From NCBI GenBank assembly GCA_942490535.1, contig CALNXQ010000003.1:744001-808000 (forward strand): a stretch of DNA of 64,000 bases. The letters run 5' to 3'. Below, in pieces: positions 35,901 through 43,379 of the stretch (within the stretch, counting starts at the first letter, position 1; every line of letters starts with the position of its first letter). The notes under the pieces were generated by a model that was not told where the DNA came from, searched no databases, and saw only the letters and a program-made list of their open reading frames with translations. This DNA is from JAEINY01 sp942490535. GTDB lineage: Bacteria; Bacteroidota; Bacteroidia; Bacteroidales; Marinilabiliaceae. Both the position numbers and the translations under genes were made by a program.

Positions 35901-36405
35901 AAGATCCGTCCACACCCGTGATCACCCCTGTAGTCGGATGCTCTTGCTCAAACACATTTACACCCGGCAACGGATCACCGCTCTGATCAGTAACTGTACC
36001 TGAAACAACGAATTGTTGCACGCTGTTAGCTGTGGACACGTCGGCACTTTTATCTACAATGACGTAGTAATTTTCAATGACCTTATAGGTTAAATTCGTA
36101 CTTAGCACCTGATCCAAAACATCTTCTACTTTTTTATCCTGAACATTCACAGATACCACCTCTTCAGGATTAAGCTGCGAATTACTATAGGCAAACCGAC
36201 AATCTGCCACATTTTCCAACTGCTCCAATAATGCTTGCATCGTAATTCCATTACGTACCATGCTTATTCGCTTTTGTTGTGAATAAGTACTGGCAGAAAG
36301 CATCATGGAGGTACAAAACAAAAATACACTCAATAGTTTCATGATTCGATACATTTTATGCGTCTGTGCCTCATTTAGCCACAGCGCATCTGATTTTTTT
36401 TTCAT
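32905..36405 (-). CDS. susC: SusC/RagA-family TonB-dependent transporter with STN domain
   Basis: 1166 aa counted from ATG 36405; the signal peptide (MKLLSVFLFCTSMMLSAST) starts at about residue 22, so the real start may be one of the inner Met codons at 36354 or 36342. An STN signalling domain (about 50-115, ITMQALLEQLENVADCRFAY) is followed by a carboxypeptidase-regulatory-like domain (VSGTVTDQSGDPLPGVNVFE), the SusC motif GLDEVVVVGFGTQKK, a plug and a 22-strand-type barrel ending VNVNF. The STN domain should contact the FecR protein next door and pass on substrate signals to the ECF sigma factor. Confidence 0.95.
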   Translation of the reverse strand: MKKKSDALWLNEAQTHKMYRIMKLLSVFLFCTSMMLSASTYSQQKRISMVRNGITMQALLEQLENVADCRFAYSNSQLNPEEVVSVNVQDKKVEDVLDQVLSTNLTYKVIENYYVIVDKSADVSTANSVQQFVVSGTVTDQSGDPLPGVNVFEQEHPTTGVITGVDGSYSINVSSEAAVLTYSFIGFQKQVVNVAGRATIKVTLVEESTGLDEVVVVGFGTQKKVNVTGAVSSVDGKLLESRPVQNVSQALQGIVPGLNFYHNNQGGTLDNTMSVNIRGAGTIGAGSSSSPLILIDGVEGNMNAINPADIANISVLKDAASAAIYGSRAAFGVILITTKSGKAGKTMVNYGFNMRFADAVQIPEMMDSWHFAKYFNEAAANSGQGAVFSPEVMGRIEEYQKWQRGEIEGPVDGTTLNPGNNRWKAYTGANANTDWFAEMYKNWVPSKEHNLSMSGGNEKVTYAISSNYLDQQGLINHGQDEFNRYTLSGKVNANLTDNIEIRYNNKWIREEYERPSYMSGLFFHNIARRWPTNPVRDPNGYYLEGMEILQMEDGGIDEKQTDYLYQQVHLIFEPVENLKISAEGNYNTKTIFQHWDVLPVYGHDGDGNPYAAPWSGGDAGSSQVSEYGYKESLMSSNLYGDYFKQFDSGHYFKVLIGANVELMKTRSLSGNRKDLITPLVPTLNTATNDTPGVSGGYAHWSTIGFFGRVNYNYREKYLFEANVRRDGTSRFIDDKTWGTFPSFSLGWNMARENFFGGLSDKISTLKLRASWGQLGNMNTNAWYPFYQSMPVYVGSGSWLVDGKKPNYSKAPGIVSSLMTWETVESWDVGLDWIALNGRFTGIFDVFKRTTKDMIGPAPELSSFLGTSVPKINNADMESYGWELELSWRDRVGEFAYGAKLALADDQQKVTRYPNDSYSLNSWYSGRMANDIWGYTTVGIAKSQAEMDAHLEKVDQSSIGNQWSAGDIMYADVNGDGKINGGANTLDDHGDLSIIGNSTPRYKIGITLDAQWKGFDFSMFWQGVGKRDYMLTGPYFWGASGGMWQSAGFDEHWDFFRAEDNPLGANVDSYYPRPLFSTTKNQRTQSRYVQDASYLRLKNIQLGYTLPKSLTERVKLQSVRFYVSGDNMVTFSNITGVFDPELLGGDWGPGKLYPLSKTISMGVNVNF

Positions 36406-36487
36406 AAATTTGCTTGTTACTGGATTAATTTTTTTTAATTCAAAAACTCCTAAACGGACAATTGGTCAGAATTGTCCGTTTTTTTTT
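36405..36487 (+). ncRNA. Candidate antisense RNA to the susC leader
   Basis: On the plus strand a perfect -7 box TAAATTTG (36405-36412) is followed, about 40 bp later, by ACGGACAATT, a six-base loop and AATTGTCCGT (36454-36479), and then nine Ts. This is a strong intrinsic terminator facing away from all annotated genes. The RNA would be about 70 nt and complementary to the untranslated leader of susC. No TTTG is found at -33. Antisense RNAs near the anti-sigma/susC junction are known in Bacteroides PULs (DonS type), which makes this reading plausible but unproven. As a minus-strand hairpin it could instead be an attenuator. Confidence 0.35.
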
Positions 36488-36506
36488 ACTCTGGATTGCT
36501 TACATT

Positions 36507-37475
36507 CTACTGTTTATTAATTACTACTTTACCCTCTACCATTCTGTAATTCAATTGCATGACCTCACCCATCACGGCTAACAAATTGAAAAGTGTTTCT
36601 TCCTTTCGCAGGCGCAATGAAAATGTTTTCCCATCGAAATCATGTGGATCATACCTCACGGAGACGCCATACCAATGTTCTATTTTTCGGCAGACCTGCT
36701 CCATGTTATCGTTTTTAAAAATCAATAATCCCTGGGTCCAGGCCAAAACCAAATCCGAATCGATAGAAGTCTTGGTGAGTTTAGCATCTAATTTACTATA
36801 ATCAATGCCTTCACCGGGTAATAGGACCATTTCCTCCGTGGTACTTCCCACCTTCACTTTTCCTTCCACCAGGGAAGACCGCACATAGGATTCATCTAAA
36901 TAATTACGAACCATAAACTGCGTTCCCAAGGCCTCAATGATTAATGAATCAGCCATAACCTGAAAAGGCAGTGATTTATTTTTAAACACATCAAAAAACA
37001 CTTCACCGGTAATTTCAACACATCTGTTCGACAAGCCATAATCCATGCTATACTCCAAGGATGAAAGCGCATTCATATAGACTTCGGTGCCATCTGGCAG
37101 GTAGAAATGAGCCCGATCGCCCATTTCAGTTCGGACCGCCATCATTTGCTTCTCCGCTACCTGATTTTTAACGGCCAGGAAAAGCAGAGCTCCAATAACA
37201 GGAAGCAATAAAACAGCAGCTATTTGCTGGTATAATTTCATCACTTTGTGTTTTTTCGAGGCAAATGCAGGCATGGAAATCGCCATCGCCTGATGCGGCT
37301 GCCGGGCTATATCCTTCGCCTGCTGCCAATTATTTTTAAAATAAAACTCCAATTCAGCATTGGTATCCGCATCCTGAATCCATTCTTCCAACTCCTTCAC
37401 TTCTGATTCAATCAGGAATTCGGATGAATATAACTGCTTTATTTTTTCAATGATATGTTTTTGTTCTGCCTTCAT
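36507..37475 (-). CDS. FecR-family anti-sigma factor
   Basis: 322 aa. A cytoplasmic N-terminal helix bundle (1-75, sigma-binding) leads to one TM segment (about 78-103, IAAVLLLPVIGALLFLAVKN). Then come a periplasmic FecR domain (about 110-215, TEMGDRAHFYLPDGTEVYMN, FDVFKNKSLPFQVMADSLII) and a C-terminal DUF4974/STN-like domain (GVSVRYDPHDFDGKTFSLRL). It holds the adjacent ECF sigma factor until the SusC STN domain reports substrate. 105 bp after sigma and 101 bp before susC. Confidence 0.92.
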   Translation of the reverse strand: MKAEQKHIIEKIKQLYSSEFLIESEVKELEEWIQDADTNAELEFYFKNNWQQAKDIARQPHQAMAISMPAFASKKHKVMKLYQQIAAVLLLPVIGALLFLAVKNQVAEKQMMAVRTEMGDRAHFYLPDGTEVYMNALSSLEYSMDYGLSNRCVEITGEVFFDVFKNKSLPFQVMADSLIIEALGTQFMVRNYLDESYVRSSLVEGKVKVGSTTEEMVLLPGEGIDYSKLDAKLTKTSIDSDLVLAWTQGLLIFKNDNMEQVCRKIEHWYGVSVRYDPHDFDGKTFSLRLRKEETLFNLLAVMGEVMQLNYRMVEGKVVINKQ

Positions 37476-37579
37476 TACTCAGAGTACGCTTGAGTTTAAT
37501 TTATCTATTACGCGATTCTTGATTATTTTTTAAAAAACCAGAACCAAGAGTCTTCATTGCTGATTTATAACTTATTACA

Positions 37580-38140
37580 TCAGAATAAAAACATGTATAA
37601 TTGATAATCCTTCAGTTTATCTTTTAAAAATTGCATTGCTTTATGCATTTGCGCATTTACGGTGTTTTCACTGATTCCCAACTCTACGGCAATCTCTTTG
37701 TATCGTTTCCCTTCAAAACGGTTCATCATAAATATTTCGCGTCTTTTTTCAGGCAATAAATCGATGCACTGCTCCACGGTAGATTTTAACTCTTCATATT
37801 CCAGTTGACCCGATGCACTTTGTTCGTATGTCGCAGATAAAGCAACTGAATCCTTTATGTAACGGCGCTTATGAACCAGTTTACGCAAATGATCAATCAA
37901 CATATGCTTAGCCACGGTAAACAAATAGGAATCGAAAGAACGCTGAGCATCCAATTTCGTGCGATTCACCCATATTTTCAGGAACACCTCCTGCACCAGA
38001 CTCTCCACATCCTCCTCCCGGGGCAAACTTCGCTTTATGAAAAGAACCAGCTGCTGCCGGTAACCCGACATCAGGTAGGCCAATGCACTTTCATCACCAG
38101 CAACTAATTGCTCAATAAGCTGCTTCTCTTTAATTTTCAT
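37580..38140 (-). CDS. ECF sigma factor, SusC/FecR-linked
   Basis: About 186 aa when started at the ATG giving MKIKEKQLIEQLVAGDESAL; the longer frame from 38176 adds 12 unlikely residues that overlap the end region of the sulfatase. Region 2 reads LVQEVFLKIWVNRTKLD with DSYLFTVAKHMLIDHLR; region 4 reads EKRREIFMMNRFEGKRYKEI and ELGISENTVNAQMHKAMQFL. It directs RNA polymerase to the susC promoter of this PUL. The gene follows the sulfatase stop by 37 bp, so it may also be transcribed from the sulfatase/GH20/lacZ operon. Confidence 0.92.
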   Translation of the reverse strand: MKIKEKQLIEQLVAGDESALAYLMSGYRQQLVLFIKRSLPREEDVESLVQEVFLKIWVNRTKLDAQRSFDSYLFTVAKHMLIDHLRKLVHKRRYIKDSVALSATYEQSASGQLEYEELKSTVEQCIDLLPEKRREIFMMNRFEGKRYKEIAVELGISENTVNAQMHKAMQFLKDKLKDYQLYMFLF

Positions 38141-38177
38141 CTTATTTGCCGTTCCACTAAAATTCAGCCGTTCCACA

Positions 38178-39737
38178 TCAATTTACTACTTCGTCAGGCC
38201 AGGGAAGCCATTGACCATTTTCTCTTAGAGTTGGTCGTAATGCATTTACTTCCCGAAGATAATGGCCCAACTTTTCAGCCAATTGCTTGACAATCTCAGG
38301 CTTTTCAGCAGCCCGATTATGTTTCTCACCTATATCCTGATGAATATTAAATAATTCGAAACGCTGATCCTTATACCAATAGATCAATTTCCAGTCCCCA
38401 CTACGAATCGTGCTGGTGGTACCGATCCCCGGCCCCTGACCGCCCCACTTATTAGGAAAGTGCCAGAAGAGATCACGATTTGCTGCAGTGGTGCCGCTTT
38501 GCTTCAACATCGGTACAAAACTCTTCCCATCCAGTACCTGTTGTGTGTTTAGATCAGTAATCCCTGCTATTTCAAGAATGGAGGGGTAAAAATCTTCGAT
38601 CATAAGATAATCCTCACATACCGCTGCGGGCTCTACAACCCCCGGCCACTTAACAATCATAGGTTCCCTTATTCCCCCCTCATAGGCAGATCCTTTGCCA
38701 CTATTCAAAGGCGCATTGTGCCGATGGGGTTCGCCTCCGCGGGCATGCGCACTCAACCCACCATTATCAGACATAAACAGAATGACCGTATTATCTGCAA
38801 GTTTTTTTTGATCAAGGTAATCCATTAAATCCCCCAAACTCTGGTCCATCCCCTCAACCATGGACGCATAGCGGGCCTCTGTTTCATCCATTCCTTTATC
38901 CCGGTATTTTTGATAAAAGCGCCCATCGGCTTCAATGGGCACATGAACCGTATAGTGCGCCATGTATAAAAAGAAGGGTTTATGGCAGGCGAGTGCACTG
39001 TCCATGGCCTGTTTTGCCTCCAGGGTTAGCACCTCGGTGAGGTTAATATCTTGTCCGTGATACTTTTCCAGACCCGGAATGGCCCATTGATTCAGGGGTA
39101 AACCATTCTCATCATGACCAAAATTTTTCAGCCCCTGGTAGGTCGCCGGCCCACCAGCAGCATGCCCGGCAATGTTGATATCGAACCCCAGATGGCAGGG
39201 ATCGGCCGTTGGGGTGGTCATTGCACCAAAATGCGCTTTTCCAGCATGTATGGTAAAATACCCATTTGCTTTTAAAACTTGCGGCAAGGGTGTTGCAACA
39301 GCCGCATATTCAATCGAATCAGCTACCTGCAAACCATTCATGTTCCACATGGGAAACTCCAGCAAATCATCTTTGGCATCCTGCGAGATTCCCCGCCTAA
39401 GCGTCCAGTTGGTTACGCGGTGCCGGGCTGCATTCATCCCACTCATTAAGCTAACACGTGTCGGTGAGCACACAGCACAAGCATAGGCTTGTGTAAATTT
39501 CATCCCTTGAGCGGCCAACCGCTCCATGTTAGGCGTATGATAGGTTTCATTCAGCGCAGTTTTTTCCTTCCAGAAAGGCACAGAGGTATCCTGCCATCCC
39601 ATATCATCCACCAAAAACAAAATAATATTAGGCCGATCCTGTTGAAGACCTGAACCATTGCTACATCCGGGTATTATACTCAGGGAAGCCAGGGATCCTA
39701 TTTTGACAGCGTTCTTTAAATATTTTATACGACTCAT
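38178..39737 (-). CDS. S1-family sulfatase (formylglycine motif CSPTR)
   Basis: 519 aa with a lipoprotein-type signal (IPGC). The metal site is LVDDMGWQD, and the formylglycine motif Cys90-Ser-Pro-Thr-Arg lies in the sequence ACAVCSPTRVSLMSG. Downstream stations are GKAHFG, MAHYTVHVPIEADG, MSDNGGLSAH and NKWGGQGPGIG, and the C-terminal subdomain is ELFNIHQDIGE. It hydrolyses sulfate esters in the periplasm or on the surface. The subfamily and the sugar position are not readable with certainty. Activation needs a formylglycine-generating or anaerobic maturase enzyme, which is not in the window. 7 bp after the GH20 gene. Confidence 0.92.
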   Translation of the reverse strand: MSRIKYLKNAVKIGSLASLSIIPGCSNGSGLQQDRPNIILFLVDDMGWQDTSVPFWKEKTALNETYHTPNMERLAAQGMKFTQAYACAVCSPTRVSLMSGMNAARHRVTNWTLRRGISQDAKDDLLEFPMWNMNGLQVADSIEYAAVATPLPQVLKANGYFTIHAGKAHFGAMTTPTADPCHLGFDINIAGHAAGGPATYQGLKNFGHDENGLPLNQWAIPGLEKYHGQDINLTEVLTLEAKQAMDSALACHKPFFLYMAHYTVHVPIEADGRFYQKYRDKGMDETEARYASMVEGMDQSLGDLMDYLDQKKLADNTVILFMSDNGGLSAHARGGEPHRHNAPLNSGKGSAYEGGIREPMIVKWPGVVEPAAVCEDYLMIEDFYPSILEIAGITDLNTQQVLDGKSFVPMLKQSGTTAANRDLFWHFPNKWGGQGPGIGTTSTIRSGDWKLIYWYKDQRFELFNIHQDIGEKHNRAAEKPEIVKQLAEKLGHYLREVNALRPTLRENGQWLPWPDEVVN

Positions 39738-39744
39738 ACCGAAA

Positions 39745-41694
39745 CTATCTAATAATGTAACTATCCCGAATAACCTCCAACCCTTGACGACTCTTCTCCA
39801 ATCCGCCTGGTCGGTTTCTTAACAGCCACAACCGGGTGAAATGCGGCCTGAGTTCATTCCAGTCAGCCTGCATCTTAATCTTCACCGCAGCCGGGGCCAG
39901 ACTCATTTTATGATCCGGCAAAGCCAGTCTTTCCTGTGCCATCAATGCACTGTGTCGGGCTAAACGAGCCGCAAGTGCCAGTTCTTCAATGATTAATTGT
40001 TGCTCATCAGTGTAGGCCGGGCAAGTCACCAACTGATCCAATAGCTGCTCCAATTGATTGAGTACTGCTGCTGTATTCTCAGCATTGACATGCTCCAGTT
40101 TTTTAGTGGATAAGGAACCATCCGGGAAACGCAGGATATCATAAAACACATTGACATATTTCTGAATATCTCCATCATATGCTTTATAAACACATCCCAG
40201 TTCCAGGACCAATTGTGCCAGTTCCGGATTGGGAAGCTCCATTACTGAATTAGACAGAAGCGTCGCCACATCCACCTTCTTATTTTGATCAACAGCCCAG
40301 CTCAGACCGGCCCCGTAGAGGATAGCCGGATAACTGATAATAAATGGTTGCCAATGCCCAAAATCGCCCCAATCAGTGATTAAATAACCGGAGGCATTAT
40401 ACTTTTTTCCGGCCACAGCAGCTTTCACCAGGTTTTCTTGTGCATTGGGCCAACGTCCAATAAAGGACTGCCAGCTGGAGGTTCCCGGACACACATAAAA
40501 AGGTACCCCAGCTTCGTGCATTTTGCGGCTATTTGTCTCAAAGGGATACCAACTCCGATAGCCCCAAACCAGGCAAGTCAGATTATCCGGCAAGCGATGT
40601 AACTGATCGGGGTAGTTAAGGATAATATCCGCCCACATTTGCGAACGGTAACCTTTCTGATTTAAATAGTCGATTAATTCAGACATGTAACTGATATACA
40701 CCTCCCCTTTACCGTTTTCATCGCATGCCTGTCTGGAGCGTCCATGGCCCAACTCCCAGGGTTCATCTCCGCCAATGTTGACATTTTTTGAAGTAAAATT
40801 CGGTATTAATTCATTGAACATGCCGGTCACTAAATCCATGGAACGCGGATCAACCGGGTTGAGCGTTGTGCGCCGTTGTAACTGTTCTGGCCCCTGGGGA
40901 TCAATTTCTGCAATCTCGGCTAAATGTTGGTATTCCGCATGTTCCAGCCAACGCTCCATGTGGCCTAAAGCATTTTGATTCGGTACCAGCTCAATGAACC
41001 GTTCCCGGCAGTAGTGATTGATCGTAATGATATCTTCAGCTGTGTAAGGCGAATAATCCTGCCATACTTTTTCATGATTCTGATAAGCAAAAGTATGCTC
41101 GGTATACAATTGCAACTGATTGATTTTCCAGGTGGCCAAATGATCGATGATTTGAAATAAAGTCCGTAATTGTGGCACTTTATCCCTGCTGACATCCAAC
41201 ATAAATCCCCGGTTCATAAAGTCAGGGTAATCGCTGATTGCCACAAGTGGCAGCTGTCCTGTTTGTTTGGCATAACCAACGAGTTGCCGCATGGTTTGCA
41301 GACCATTATACACACCGTGCACATCAACACCGATCAACTCTATTTGGTCTTCTTTTATGTGTAGCGAATAGCCTTGTGCCTGCAGCTTTAAGGTTGGATC
41401 CATGGCAATTCGCATAACCGATTGCTCACCCTCAGCACACTGCCTGGTTATTGTCCATTGAAGACCCATATTCTGAAACAAGGTACGCACTGCCATTATT
41501 TCAGCTACTAAACGGTCGTCTTCAATACCGGGCCCTATTTCAATACGCCCGTGACGCCTCGTAAAAGCACCTTCTTCCACTTTCAATTTTTGTGGGACGG
41601 GCAAAAGGAAACTCTTGACTGAAGGCATGGCAAAACCTGTCAGCCCAATAAGCCAACAGGTTACTAAAAACATTAGAGATAGATTCTTTCGCAT
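39745..41694 (-). CDS. GH20 beta-hexosaminidase, second type
   Basis: 649 aa with a signal peptide. An N-terminal GH20b-like domain (about 25-155) is followed by the catalytic barrel with GFMLDVSRDKVPQLRTL, LQLYTEHTFAYQNH and the Asp310-Glu311 pair in NVNIGGDEPWELGHGRS. Unlike the other GH20, it has WELG after the DE pair, shows no PA14 domain and ends in a long helical region (about 480-649). Probably acts on different HexNAc linkages or on sulfated HexNAc exposed by the flanking sulfatases; that is inference. It lies 23 bp after one sulfatase and 7 bp before the other. Confidence 0.85.
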   Translation of the reverse strand: MRKNLSLMFLVTCWLIGLTGFAMPSVKSFLLPVPQKLKVEEGAFTRRHGRIEIGPGIEDDRLVAEIMAVRTLFQNMGLQWTITRQCAEGEQSVMRIAMDPTLKLQAQGYSLHIKEDQIELIGVDVHGVYNGLQTMRQLVGYAKQTGQLPLVAISDYPDFMNRGFMLDVSRDKVPQLRTLFQIIDHLATWKINQLQLYTEHTFAYQNHEKVWQDYSPYTAEDIITINHYCRERFIELVPNQNALGHMERWLEHAEYQHLAEIAEIDPQGPEQLQRRTTLNPVDPRSMDLVTGMFNELIPNFTSKNVNIGGDEPWELGHGRSRQACDENGKGEVYISYMSELIDYLNQKGYRSQMWADIILNYPDQLHRLPDNLTCLVWGYRSWYPFETNSRKMHEAGVPFYVCPGTSSWQSFIGRWPNAQENLVKAAVAGKKYNASGYLITDWGDFGHWQPFIISYPAILYGAGLSWAVDQNKKVDVATLLSNSVMELPNPELAQLVLELGCVYKAYDGDIQKYVNVFYDILRFPDGSLSTKKLEHVNAENTAAVLNQLEQLLDQLVTCPAYTDEQQLIIEELALAARLARHSALMAQERLALPDHKMSLAPAAVKIKMQADWNELRPHFTRLWLLRNRPGGLEKSRQGLEVIRDSYIIR

Positions 41695-41717
41695 GGATTA
41701 CGGATTTTAAGGAAACA

Positions 41718-43277
41718 TTAATAGGTACTCCGATCGGTATCATCGTATTGTGTCTGCAGGGCCGTTAACTGCTTTTTCAACTTTTTAATGACTGGCAGCA
41801 TGGCTGGATGATCATATAGATTAACCATCTCATTGGGATCATCAACCAGGTCGTAAAGCTCCCATGCATCGATGTCATTATAGAAATGAATCAGTTTATA
41901 GCGTCCGGTCCGGACCCCATAATGCCGTTTCACCATGTGTTCATTGGGATATTCATAATAGTGGTAATAAATGGCATCGCGCCATTCCGCATCTTCATCT
42001 TTGAACAGAGGAACCAGGGATTTACCTTGAAGTTCATCCGGCACCGTTAACCCTGCCACTTCCAGAAATGTAGGTGCATAGTCGATGTTCTGTACCAGTT
42101 GATGCAATTGGGTTTTGGGTTGGATTAAGTTCGGATAACGCATAACCAGTGGCGTTCGTAACGACTGTTCATACATAAAACGTTTATCAAACCAACCGTG
42201 CTCCCCCATGTAAAAGCCCTGATCGGAAGTATACACGATCAGCGTATTGTCCAACTCACCCTTTTCTTCCAGGTAATCCAACAAGCGGCCCACATTATTA
42301 TCCACCGAAGTCACACAACGCAGATAATCCTGCATGTATCGCTGATACTTATACACCGCCAACTCTTTTCCTTTTAACTTTCTGGCTTTAAAATCAGCAA
42401 TCACAGGATCGTACTCCTTATCCCAGGCTTGACGTTGCTCCGGGGTCATTTTAGCAATAATAGTCTCATAGTAACGGCGGTATTGCGTCTGGATATCCCC
42501 TTCCTCATCCAAAAGTTTAAGGTCATAGACCAGGTCCATGTCATTGGCTATACTCATGCGTTGCTCGGCAGCTGCTTGTCGCCCTTCGTAACTGTCAAAA
42601 AAGCTTTCAGGCACCTCAAATACATCCTCTTTAAACAGATGAAACAAAGCCGTATCCGGTTGCCAAATGCGGTGTGTGGCTTTGTGATGCACCAACAAAC
42701 AGAAGGGTTTATCCGGATCCCGACCTTCCAACCAGTCGATGCTTTTATCAGTAATTACATTGGTAACATATCCCTGGGAAGGAAGGGTATCGCCATTTGT
42801 GATGAAGGATGAATTATAATAATCGCCTTGTCCAACCAGCACTTCATAATTATCAAAACCCGTGGGTAAACTGTTGAGGTGCCATTTACCAATTAAGCTC
42901 GTTTGGTAACCACTCTCCCGTAACAATTTGGGGAAGGTCATTTGGCTCCCATCAAAACTGACTGAATTGTTTATTTGTCCATTCTTATGGCTATGCTTAC
43001 CGGTCAGCATAACCGCCCGGCTAGGTGCACAAATAGAATTGCTTACAAAACTGTTTCGAAAAATAACGCCCTCTTGACCGATGCGATCCAAATTGGGTGT
43101 TTCAATAAAACGATTATCATATGCACTAAACGTTTGCAGCGAATGATCGTCTGTCATGATAAACAAAACATTAGGCTTCTTCTTTTCTTCCTGAGTGGTT
43201 TTACAACTCCAGGTCACCACACTAACCAATGCCAATACCAAAGGATTTAATCGATACCCTTTTCCTATATTCATCAT
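41718..43277 (-). CDS. S1-family sulfatase (motif CAPSR), GlcNAc-6-sulfatase-like
   Basis: 519 aa lipoprotein (lipobox VTWSC). Metal site IMTDDHSLQTF; formylglycine motif Cys83-Ala-Pro-Ser-Arg in NSICAPSRAVMLTGKHSHKN. GKWHLNSLPTGFDNY and TSDQGFYMGEHGWFDKRFMY complete the active site. The long central helical insert (EQRMSIANDMDLVYDLKLLD to QRYMQDYLRCVTSVD) and these motifs resemble the S1_11 group, which contains GlcNAc-6-O-sulfatases; this is from memory of the group, not a search. Position between lacZ and GH20 fits stepwise removal of sulfate, galactose and HexNAc. Confidence 0.9.
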   Translation of the reverse strand: MMNIGKGYRLNPLVLALVSVVTWSCKTTQEEKKKPNVLFIMTDDHSLQTFSAYDNRFIETPNLDRIGQEGVIFRNSFVSNSICAPSRAVMLTGKHSHKNGQINNSVSFDGSQMTFPKLLRESGYQTSLIGKWHLNSLPTGFDNYEVLVGQGDYYNSSFITNGDTLPSQGYVTNVITDKSIDWLEGRDPDKPFCLLVHHKATHRIWQPDTALFHLFKEDVFEVPESFFDSYEGRQAAAEQRMSIANDMDLVYDLKLLDEEGDIQTQYRRYYETIIAKMTPEQRQAWDKEYDPVIADFKARKLKGKELAVYKYQRYMQDYLRCVTSVDNNVGRLLDYLEEKGELDNTLIVYTSDQGFYMGEHGWFDKRFMYEQSLRTPLVMRYPNLIQPKTQLHQLVQNIDYAPTFLEVAGLTVPDELQGKSLVPLFKDEDAEWRDAIYYHYYEYPNEHMVKRHYGVRTGRYKLIHFYNDIDAWELYDLVDDPNEMVNLYDHPAMLPVIKKLKKQLTALQTQYDDTDRSTY

Positions 43278-43379
43278 TTATTATTTGAGTATTATAAATG
43301 TTGTTCTCTTATAACCCGACCCCTTATTCGAAAAATACCGGATCGGCGTAATGAAACGCGTCCGGCATTGCACTTCTGT

